Positions 7,833-15,248 of a DNA stretch of 15,248 nt are shown one piece after another (position 1 is the first letter of the stretch; every line of letters starts with the position of its first letter). The DNA comes from an uncultured Rhodobiaceae bacterium. GTDB taxonomy: Bacteria; Pseudomonadota; Alphaproteobacteria; RS24. Where the stretch lies: NCBI GenBank assembly GCA_913020275.1, contig CAJWBV010000005.1, positions 1 through 15,248 on the forward strand. Direction: 5' to 3'. The notes under the pieces are model-generated. The model made no database searches. It had not been told where the DNA came from and saw nothing but the letters and a program-made list of their open reading frames with translations. A program made the translations under genes and the position numbers.

Positions 7833-9155
7833 TTATTTCCCGATGCAGAAATCGGCGAAAACAATGTCCAGCAGTGCTTCGACATCGACAGCGCCGGTTA
7901 ACCGCCCCAAAGCGCGCGCGGCCAGCCGCAGGTCTTCGGCGGCAAGTTCCAGCCCCCGGCTTTCCGCATCAATGGCGCGGGAGAGCGTCGCCTGCACCTC
8001 GCTCAAAATCTGCCGGTGACGCTGCCGCGTCAGCACGGCATTTCCGGTTTTTGCATAGTTATCCTGCAAAAACGCAGACAAATCGTTGATAAACCCATCA
8101 ATGCCATCCCCGGTTAGGGCTGAAACATGGTGCGTAGCGCCCGCTTCTGGTGTGCCAAGATCCGATTTGTTGCTCAGGTGAAACTCCGGTGGCGGCAAGT
8201 CCTTTTCTTCCGCCGGCAGCTCGGCTGAAGCATCAGGTGCCGACACCAAAACGCGAATGTCCGCATCGCGCGCCGCGGCCAGCGCGCGTCGCACCCCTTC
8301 GCGCTCAATATCATCTCCGGCGGCGCGCAGACCCGCCGTGTCAATCAACGTTACCGGCACACCGGCCAAAGTCATGGCAATCTCGATAATGTCGCGGGTG
8401 GTGCCGGCACGGGCCGAGACAATGGCGGCATCGCGTCCGGCCAGTCGGTTGAGCAGGCTGGATTTGCCGGCATTCGGCGCGCCCAGCAAGGCCACGCGCA
8501 ATCCGGCGCGCAATTTCAGCCCGCGCGTATCGTCAATAAACGCAGCAATTTTGTCCCGCAAATCGGGCAAGGCACCAAGCGCTGCGCGACCGATACCGCC
8601 CGGCAAATCTTCATCGGCAAATTCCAGATCGGCCTCCAGATGGGCGAGCGCTGTGTGCAATTCGCCACGCCAGCCCTCGAACAAATCGCGCAAATTACCC
8701 TGAAGTTGGCCGAGCGCCTGCACTTGCTGGGCGGTGGTTTCGGCGTCAATCAAATCGGCAACGGCTTCGGCACGGGTCAAGTCAAGTTTGCCGTGCAAAA
8801 CTGCGCGGCGCGTAAACTCACCGGCTTCGGCCGGTCTGCAATTTGGCAGAGCGGAAAGCGCCTCCAGCACGCTGGCGACCACCGCCGCGCCGCCATGCAA
8901 GTGCAGCTCAACAACATCTTCGCCGGTATAGCTGTGCGGCCCTGAAAAATAGAGTATCAGTGCCTCGTCCAGCAAATCTTGGCTATGCGGATGGACAAGC
9001 CGCCGCAGGCCGGCCAGACGCGGCGGCGGACACGTCGCCCCGAACCCCGCCAGCACCGCCTGACAATCGGGCCCGCTCACGCGGACGACGGCGAGTGCGG
9101 CGCGCCCCGGCGCCGTCGCGCAGGCATAAATTGTCGGTGCCGTCATATCGTTCAT
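7833..9155 (-). CDS. mnmE: tRNA uridine-5-carboxymethylaminomethyl modification GTPase MnmE (TrmE)
   Basis: MnmE is the GTPase and formyl-tetrahydrofolate-binding partner of MnmG in wobble uridine modification. From the ATG at 9155 it has 440 residues, slightly shorter than E. coli MnmE. The N-terminal folate-binding domain begins TIYACATAPGRAALAVVRVSG. The GTPase motifs are G1 GAPNAGKSS (225-233), TTRD (252-255), DTAG (272-275) and NKSD (329-332). It ends in the family C-terminus FCIGK. The frame is open upstream to 9335, but those 60 residues are not MnmE-like and overlap the divergent gene, so 9155 or the second ATG at 9146 is the real start. No strong Shine-Dalgarno sequence decides between them. 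Confidence 0.95.
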   Translation of the reverse strand: MNDMTAPTIYACATAPGRAALAVVRVSGPDCQAVLAGFGATCPPPRLAGLRRLVHPHSQDLLDEALILYFSGPHSYTGEDVVELHLHGGAAVVASVLEALSALPNCRPAEAGEFTRRAVLHGKLDLTRAEAVADLIDAETTAQQVQALGQLQGNLRDLFEGWRGELHTALAHLEADLEFADEDLPGGIGRAALGALPDLRDKIAAFIDDTRGLKLRAGLRVALLGAPNAGKSSLLNRLAGRDAAIVSARAGTTRDIIEIAMTLAGVPVTLIDTAGLRAAGDDIEREGVRRALAAARDADIRVLVSAPDASAELPAEEKDLPPPEFHLSNKSDLGTPEAGATHHVSALTGDGIDGFINDLSAFLQDNYAKTGNAVLTRQRHRQILSEVQATLSRAIDAESRGLELAAEDLRLAARALGRLTGAVDVEALLDIVFADFCIGK

Positions 9156-9199
9156 CTTGCGCCCCAAAGCCCCAAGTCCAAAACCCAAAGTCCATAACA

Positions 9200-9229
9200 C
9201 TGGCCGAAAACACTGACAGGTGTTGCCAG
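9200..9229. repeat. nested inverted repeat in the divergent mnmE / thioredoxin-domain gene spacer
   Basis: The outer arms are CTGGC (9200-9204) and GCCAG (9225-9229). The inner arms are AACAC (9209-9213) and GTGTT (9220-9224), around a six-base loop. On paper this forms one hairpin with a four-base bulge on the left arm. No T-run follows, so it is not an intrinsic terminator. It may be an operator or chance. The remainder of the spacer holds short repeats of CCCAAAG and AAGTCCA. Confidence 0.35.
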
Positions 9230-9248
9230 CTCCGCTAAAGTGGCGCAG

Positions 9249-11348
9249 ATGACAAACCAGTTCAACCAAAACCGCTTGGCCGAAGCCACCAGCCCCTATT
9301 TGCGCCAGCACATGCACAATCCGGTTCACTGGCAACCTTGGGAGCAGGCGGTTTTTGACGAAGCGCGGCGGCGCAATGTGCCGGTGCTATTGTCGGTCGG
9401 TTATGCCGCATGCCATTGGTGTCATGTCATGGCGCATGAGAGTTTTGAAGACGCCGAAGTCGCCGCGCTGATGAACGCGCATTATGTGTGCATCAAGCTG
9501 GACCGCGAAGAGCGGCCCGATCTGGACGATATTTATATGACCGCCCTGTCGATGATGGGCGAACAGGGCGGCTGGCCGCTTACCATGTTTCTCGACCCTG
9601 ACGGTGTGCCGTTTTGGGGCGGCACTTATTTTCCCAAAACGCCGCAATATGGGCGCCCCGGCTTCATGCAAATTCTGCAGGAGCTGGCGCGGGTCTATGC
9701 CGAAGCACCGGAAAAAATCGCGCGCAATTGCAAGGCGCTCGGCGACGGTCTGCGGGCGCGGGCCGCCGAGGAGGCGCATGGCAAACTGCCGCCCGATTTG
9801 ACCGCGCGCGCAGCGCGCTCCCTGGCCGCCCATATCGATATGAACCAGGGTGGGCTCGGCGCAGCACCCAAATTTCCCCAACCCTTTCTTTATCGTTTTT
9901 TATGGCAGCAAGCACAGCTTGGCGATAATAACGCTTTGCGCGACAGCGTGCTGGTGACAGCGAACAATATTTGTCAGGGCGGGCTTTATGATCATTTGGG
10001 CGGTGGCTTTGCGCGCTACAGTGTAGATGCCGCCTGGCTGGTGCCGCATTTTGAAAAAATGCTCTATGACAATGCCCAGCTTGTCGACCTGCTGACGCGG
10101 CTATGGCGCACGACCAAAAATCCGATTTATGCCGCGCGCATTGCAGCAACCATTGACTGGCTGGTAAATGAAATGCAATTGCCCGACGGCGGCTTTGCCG
10201 CCAGCCTTGATGCCGACAGCGAGGGCGCGGAGGGGCTGTTCTACATTTGGACACCGGAAGAGATCGAAAATGTGCTGGGCGACAAAACAGCAACATTTTC
10301 AGAGGCTTATGGGGTAACGGCGGAAGGTAATTTCGAAAATCGCAATATTTTGAACAGGTTACACGCCGTTGACGCAAAAAACACACATGACGTTGAAGCG
10401 GGGCTGGCGGAGGCCCGCATCGCTTTGCTGGCGCGACGCAATACGCGCCCGCGCCCCGAACGCGACGATAAAATGCTGGCCGATTGGAACGCCATGACCA
10501 TCACGGCTCTGGCGCATGCCGCACAGACATTTCGGAATGCCGACTGGCGCGCGCTGGCAATACGCGCCTTCGCCGCACTTGAGCGTGACCTCTGCGAAAC
10601 CGTAAACGGGCGGGCCACGGGCCGACTGGTGCACAGCGCCCGACGGGTTGAAAAAACCGTCCACCGGTTGGACCTGTGCCTCGCCGCTGATCTGGTGCAT
10701 GCCGCCGAAGCGGCCATTGCGCTTTATCAGGGCACCGGCGAGGCCGCCTATCTGCACAAAGCCATTGGCTGGATGGGCAGTCTTGAAAGCGCCTATGCCG
10801 ACACACGGCGCGGCGGCTATTTCGAAAATGATGACCGCACGCCGGGTCTTCTCGTGCGCAACCGCAATGTGCAGGATAACGCCATGCCCGCAACAAACGC
10901 GGTCGCGCTGCGGGTGTTTGCCGCCCTGGCCCAGCTGACCGGTGATATGGGGTTTGCACGCCGCGCCGACGCCATACGCGACGCACTGGCCGGCATGATG
11001 GCAAAAAACTACCCGTCCATGACCGGCCTGCTCGACGCCGCCACCGCCAGCCGGCATCCGGCCACGCTTGTCATTCGTACCGTGCCCGATGATGGGGAAA
11101 CGCTCGCGCTGGTGCAGGCGGCAACCCAGCACCCGATTGTTGATTTGCTGATTGTCGAATTGCCGCCCGGGGCCGAACTGCCGCCCCACCATCCGGCTCA
11201 TGCCAAGGAAATTATCAACGGGCGGACGACGGCCTATTTGTGCCCCGGACAAGAATGCTTGCCTCCGGTTCACGAAGCTGAAAAACTGGAATCATATTTA
11301 GATGATCTCATGTCGCGCCGGCAAAAAGGCCATGTGCCTTCCGGCTAA
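9249..11348 (+). CDS. thioredoxin domain-containing protein, DUF255 / SPATA20 (YyaL) family
   Basis: The product has 699 residues from the ATG at 9249; an in-frame GTG at 9240 is the alternative. The N-terminus has the family pattern NRLAEATSPYLRQHMHNPVHW, followed by a thioredoxin-like fold with the CxxC pair CHWC (55-58) and KLDREERPDLD. The remaining roughly 500 residues resemble the (alpha/alpha)6-barrel, glycosidase-like part of the family. They include GGLYDHLGGGFARYSVDAAW and VPHFEKMLYDNAQL. The length is typical. Family members are widespread from bacteria to animals, and their biochemical role is not settled; a redox or sugar-related activity would be a guess. No signal peptide is seen, so it is probably cytoplasmic. 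It is divergent from mnmE and is followed after 17 bases by a hydrolase gene in a probable two-gene operon. Confidence 0.9.
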   Translation: MTNQFNQNRLAEATSPYLRQHMHNPVHWQPWEQAVFDEARRRNVPVLLSVGYAACHWCHVMAHESFEDAEVAALMNAHYVCIKLDREERPDLDDIYMTALSMMGEQGGWPLTMFLDPDGVPFWGGTYFPKTPQYGRPGFMQILQELARVYAEAPEKIARNCKALGDGLRARAAEEAHGKLPPDLTARAARSLAAHIDMNQGGLGAAPKFPQPFLYRFLWQQAQLGDNNALRDSVLVTANNICQGGLYDHLGGGFARYSVDAAWLVPHFEKMLYDNAQLVDLLTRLWRTTKNPIYAARIAATIDWLVNEMQLPDGGFAASLDADSEGAEGLFYIWTPEEIENVLGDKTATFSEAYGVTAEGNFENRNILNRLHAVDAKNTHDVEAGLAEARIALLARRNTRPRPERDDKMLADWNAMTITALAHAAQTFRNADWRALAIRAFAALERDLCETVNGRATGRLVHSARRVEKTVHRLDLCLAADLVHAAEAAIALYQGTGEAAYLHKAIGWMGSLESAYADTRRGGYFENDDRTPGLLVRNRNVQDNAMPATNAVALRVFAALAQLTGDMGFARRADAIRDALAGMMAKNYPSMTGLLDAATASRHPATLVIRTVPDDGETLALVQAATQHPIVDLLIVELPPGAELPPHHPAHAKEIINGRTTAYLCPGQECLPPVHEAEKLESYLDDLMSRRQKGHVPSG

Positions 11349-11353
11349 TTATT

Positions 11354-11358
11354 GGAGG
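11354..11358 (+). promoter_or_regulatory. strong ribosome-binding site of the dienelactone hydrolase-like gene
   Basis: GGAGG lies seven bases before the ATG at 11366. It selects this ATG over the in-frame TTG three bases earlier. Confidence 0.8.
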
Positions 11359-11365
11359 AACATTG

Positions 11366-12073
11366 ATGAGCCAATCACAAACCATATCGATCCCGACCAA
11401 TGGCGGGGCGTTTGACGCCTATCTCGCGCGCCCCGCACAGGCGGGTCCGGCTCCGGGCGTTGTGGTCATTCAAGAAATTTTTGGGGTGAACCCGAACATT
11501 AAGGGCGTCGCCGACTGGCTCGCGGGAGAAGGCTATTGCGCGCTCGCCCTTGATCTTTTCTGGCGCCTCGAGCGCAATGTCTCAATTACCGATCCGGACG
11601 ATGCCGAACTTGAAAAAGCCTTTGGTCTGATGACGGCCTTTGACCAGGAAGCCGGTGTTGGTGACATTCAGACGGCGATAGACTTCCTGCGCGCCGACAA
11701 AGATTTATGCACCGGCAAGGTCGGCACGCTGGGCTTTTGTCTGGGTGGCAAGATGGCCTACCTCTCGGCCACCGGCACTGACGCGGACGCCAATATCGGC
11801 TATTACGGCGTCGGCATTCAGGACATGCTTGACGAGGCCAAAAAAATTTCCGCCCCGCTGGTTCTGCATATGGCGGGCCAAGACGAATTTGTGCCCCCCG
11901 AGGCGCAGGCCGCCGTTCATGCCGGACTCGACGCGCATGCCCAAGTGTCGATCTTCGACTATCCCGAACAGGATCACGGCTTCACGCGCGAGGGTGGCAT
12001 GCATTTTGACGCCGCCGCGACCGCGTCAGCCCACGCGCGCTCCCTGGAGACACTGGCCGGCGCGCTGCGCTAA
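11366..12073 (+). CDS. dienelactone hydrolase family protein
   Basis: This is an alpha/beta-hydrolase of 235 residues, the standard size for the family. The expected Cys-Asp-His triad is visible: Cys125 in GFCLGGK, Asp173 in AGQDEFVPP and His204 in EQDHGF. The conserved Glu37 in VIQEIFGVN, which in dienelactone hydrolase controls the nucleophile, is also present. Characterised members open dienelactone in chloroaromatic breakdown, but most homologues have unknown substrates, and no aromatic-degradation genes are nearby. It lacks a signal peptide. It follows the DUF255 gene by 17 bases with its own strong ribosome-binding site. It ends 33 bases from the convergent rho stop, with only a CCCGCGGG palindrome (12098-12105) and no clear terminator between them. 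Confidence 0.92.
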   Translation: MSQSQTISIPTNGGAFDAYLARPAQAGPAPGVVVIQEIFGVNPNIKGVADWLAGEGYCALALDLFWRLERNVSITDPDDAELEKAFGLMTAFDQEAGVGDIQTAIDFLRADKDLCTGKVGTLGFCLGGKMAYLSATGTDADANIGYYGVGIQDMLDEAKKISAPLVLHMAGQDEFVPPEAQAAVHAGLDAHAQVSIFDYPEQDHGFTREGGMHFDAAATASAHARSLETLAGALR

Positions 12074-12106
12074 AACAAGATTTGGCCGAAAATTCAGCCC
12101 GCGGGT

Positions 12107-13372
<1,266 letters not shown>

Positions 13373-13436
13373 GATGTCCTACTGGGGAAATAGTCTCGCA
13401 CGGCGGAGAGAAATAACAATGCGGCGGGAAGTTTTT

Positions 13437-13460
13437 TTTATACCAAAAAGTTGGCATAAA
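13437..13460 (-). other. hairpin between hemJ and rho
   Basis: On the minus-strand RNA the arms UUUAUGCCAA and UUGGUAUAAA pair over 10 positions with one G-U pair and a four-base loop. It begins just after the hemJ stop and lies about 65 bases before the rho start. An A-run follows in the RNA, not a U-run, so it is not a standard intrinsic terminator. It could be a transcript-end or processing hairpin for hemJ, or part of a rho leader. Confidence 0.45.
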
Positions 13461-13466
13461 GGGAAG

Positions 13467-13913
13467 CTAGAATGGCTTAACCACGGCCATAATGACGATA
13501 AATACCGTCAATACGGGCGGTATCTCGTTGATCATCCGATAAAAACGCGAGCTGTGTGGTGTAGCTCCGGTCAGGAATTTTTTGCGTTCAGCCGCCAGAA
13601 ATCCGTGATAACCCGACAAAATTACGACAAGCGCCAGTTTTGTCCACAACCAGAAACCAGCTCCCAGCGCAAATCCCGGCCGAGTGAGAAGCAAAAGCCC
13701 AAACGTCCATGCTGCAATCATTGCCGGATTCATGATAATCCGCAGCAGATTGGCCTCCATTTTTTCAAACACGCCATGTTCCCGCCCGCCTTCAATCGCT
13801 TCGGCGTGATAGACGAACAGTCTGGGCAGGTAATACATGCCGGCCATCCAAAACATCACAGAAATGATATGGAACGCCTCAACCCAAGCGGAGATCTGCC
13901 ACACAAAATCCAT
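13467..13913 (-). CDS. hemJ: protoporphyrinogen oxidase HemJ (UPF0093 family)
   Basis: HemJ is the membrane-bound enzyme that oxidises protoporphyrinogen IX to protoporphyrin IX in many bacteria that lack HemG and HemY. The 148-residue product has the usual length and about four predicted membrane helices. Family features are the early histidine in AFHIISVMFWMAGMYYLPR (His15), FEKMEANLLRIIMNP, WTKLAL (Lys92) and the C-terminal NEIPPVLTV. The ATG directly follows the hemE stop codon, so the two haem genes are surely co-transcribed. AAAGG, about nine bases before the ATG and inside the hemE end, may serve as its ribosome-binding site. Confidence 0.93.
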   Translation of the reverse strand: MDFVWQISAWVEAFHIISVMFWMAGMYYLPRLFVYHAEAIEGGREHGVFEKMEANLLRIIMNPAMIAAWTFGLLLLTRPGFALGAGFWLWTKLALVVILSGYHGFLAAERKKFLTGATPHSSRFYRMINEIPPVLTVFIVIMAVVKPF

Positions 13914-14936
13914 CTAGCTTGCCTTTCTGACCCGCGCCATCAGTTGCGCGACATGTTCGGGCGGTGTTTCGGGAAGAATGCCGTGTCCGAGATTAAATAT
14001 AAAACGCCGATTTGCGAAATCCTCCAAAATCGCATCAATTGCCGCGTCAAGCTCACCCCCGCCTGCGACCAATATTTGCGGGTCGAGATTGCCTTGCAAA
14101 ACGACCTCCGGCCCACAGGCCGCAGACACATCTCGCCGGTTCGCATTTGTATCAAGCGCCAACACATCGCATCGGGTTTGCCGCACATAATTTTCCAGGG
14201 GACTTTGCGCGCCGCGCGGAAAACCGATAACGGGCGTATCAAGCCCCTTGGCCCGCAAGCCGGAAATAATAGCCTGCACGGGCTTTACGCACCAACGGTC
14301 AAACGCCTCTCCTTGCAGGCTCGCCGCCCAGCTTTCAAAAAGCTGTACCACGTCAGCGCCGGCAGAAATTTGCTCGGCCAGATAATCAACGGTTGCATCG
14401 ACCAGCATGTCGATAATTTCCTGAAATTTTTCCGGCTCGGTTCGGGCAAGCTCGCGCGCCGGCGCTTGGTCGGGCGTGCCGCGTCCGGCCACCATGTAGG
14501 TTGCAACCGTCCAGGGCGCACCGGCAAAGCCGATCAGCGTCGTGCTTGCGGGCAAGCTCTTGGTCAGCCGGCTCAATGTTTCGCTAACCGGAGCCAAATG
14601 CGCACGCGCGCCTTTGAGTGACAAATCAGACACACAAGATATCGGCTCCAACCTTGGGCCCTCGCCGGTTTCAAACCATAATTTCTGCCCCAGTGCATGC
14701 GGCACAAGCAAAATATCGGCAAACACAATGGAGGCATCAAAGCCATAGCGCCGAATGGGTTGCAAGGTCACTTCCTCTGCCAATTCAGGCGAATAGCATA
14801 AATCCAGAAATCCCCCCGCTTCAGCACGCACACGGCGATATTCAGGCAGATATCTGCCGGCTTGACGCATCAACCACACAGGGGGAATGGCAGGAATTTC
14901 TGGTTGTCTGATAAGATCAAGAAGTGGTTTTGCCAT
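13914..14936 (-). CDS. hemE: uroporphyrinogen decarboxylase HemE
   Basis: HemE removes four carboxyl groups from uroporphyrinogen III to make coproporphyrinogen III in the cytoplasm. The 340-residue protein is full length. It has the first family signature RQAGRYLPEYR (24-34), the substrate-binding aspartate in FADILLVP (Asp74), the second signature GFAGAPWTVATYMV and a C-terminal histidine in FNLGHGILPETP. The start at 14936 is well supported by the N-terminal alignment pattern but has only a weak ribosome-binding site. hemJ follows with no gap. The upstream 312 bases are gene-free and probably hold both its promoter and oriC, which in Alphaproteobacteria often lies beside hemE. Confidence 0.97.
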   Translation of the reverse strand: MAKPLLDLIRQPEIPAIPPVWLMRQAGRYLPEYRRVRAEAGGFLDLCYSPELAEEVTLQPIRRYGFDASIVFADILLVPHALGQKLWFETGEGPRLEPISCVSDLSLKGARAHLAPVSETLSRLTKSLPASTTLIGFAGAPWTVATYMVAGRGTPDQAPARELARTEPEKFQEIIDMLVDATVDYLAEQISAGADVVQLFESWAASLQGEAFDRWCVKPVQAIISGLRAKGLDTPVIGFPRGAQSPLENYVRQTRCDVLALDTNANRRDVSAACGPEVVLQGNLDPQILVAGGGELDAAIDAILEDFANRRFIFNLGHGILPETPPEHVAQLMARVRKAS

Positions 14937-15248
14937 GGGGCGGTTTTCCGTGACGGGTCGGTCGTGAACCCCTTTTATATATTAATAATAAAAGTAGTAG
15001 TTGTTTTTGTGTCGCGTTTGCCCTGTGGATTAACAGTGCAAGTGTCGGTCATACACAGCTCCGGCCTGTGGATGATTAATGGATAAGTTCGGGGATAAAT
15101 AAAAACAACGCACAAGTTTTGCCAAATTATCTATAAAACAGGCGTCTGAAAGCGCTGTGAAAAACGCGCATAATGGGGATAATAAGAAGAAAATGTACGA
15201 AGCGTTTTTATCCCAGCTTTTCACAACAGCTATGTCAGATTTATTAAA
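14937..15248. other. putative chromosomal origin of replication (oriC), partial at the window edge
   Basis: This gene-free region lies beside hemE, where the origin is found in Caulobacter and relatives. An A+T-rich tract at 14971-15010 could be the unwinding element. DnaA-box-like 9-mers with one mismatch to TTATCCACA or its complement are TGTGGATTA (15024-15032), TGTGGATGA (15067-15075) and TGGGGATAA (15174-15182). Two-mismatch candidates lie at 15078-15086, 15090-15098 and 15127-15135. No perfect box and no full TTAA-N7-TTAA CtrA site is present. The two parS sites 7-9 kb away support an origin-proximal position. The region may continue past the edge. The 64-codon minus-strand frame here does not look like a gene. 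Confidence 0.7.

Noticed and set aside
9156..9335. N-terminal extension of mnmE to 9335
   Set aside because: The 60 extra residues do not match MnmE and lie antisense over the start of the divergent DUF255 gene. The MnmE fold begins right after 9155.
12098..12105. CCCGCGGG palindrome between the hydrolase gene and rho as a bidirectional terminator
   Set aside because: The stem is only four pairs with no loop, and no T-run follows in either direction.
15030..15224. Small minus-strand ORF of 64 codons in the hemE-adjacent spacer
   Set aside because: It has no recognisable domain and runs through the DnaA-box-like sequences of the putative oriC.

Overview
The window is an origin-proximal chromosome segment of an alphaproteobacterium. 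The order holA | parB-parA-rsmG-mnmG-mnmE ... rho-hemJ-hemE | probable oriC is close to the layout beside the replication origin of Caulobacter and other Alphaproteobacteria. The protein motifs (alphaproteobacterial-type LeuRS, LptE and Rho) fit the same class. No species can be named from the sequence alone.

Left end (1-2222 and on to 3277, + strand): about 340 very G+C-rich bases that do not look like LeuRS run in frame into the C-terminal part of leucyl-tRNA synthetase. Then come lptE and holA in a tight operon. The leuS gene lacks its N-terminal catalytic and editing parts, and the foreign-looking leader suggests a chimeric join.

Middle (3274-9155, - strand): parB, parA, rsmG, mnmG and mnmE lie head to tail. 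They combine chromosome segregation with ribosome and tRNA modification. Two parS sites are present, one inside the rsmG coding sequence and one between mnmG and mnmE. ParB made here would load on these sites and work with ParA to separate newly replicated origins. MnmE and MnmG act together on the wobble uridine of tRNAs.

Insert on the opposite strand (9249-12073): a two-gene operon encodes a DUF255/SPATA20-type thioredoxin-domain protein and a dienelactone-hydrolase-family protein. It separates mnmE from rho.

Right part (12107-14936, - strand): rho, hemJ and hemE. HemE and HemJ supply an early and a late step of haem synthesis. The last 312 bases (14937-15248) are gene-free, begin with an A+T-rich tract and carry several DnaA-box-like 9-mers. 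This is the expected place of oriC. The minus-strand genes all point away from it, so they are co-directional with the fork that would copy them.

I found no tRNA, rRNA, CRISPR array, insertion sequence or defence system. This is mostly a conserved housekeeping region. The points worth a second look are the chimeric left edge, the parS/rsmG dual coding, the putative oriC and a hairpin in the rho leader.
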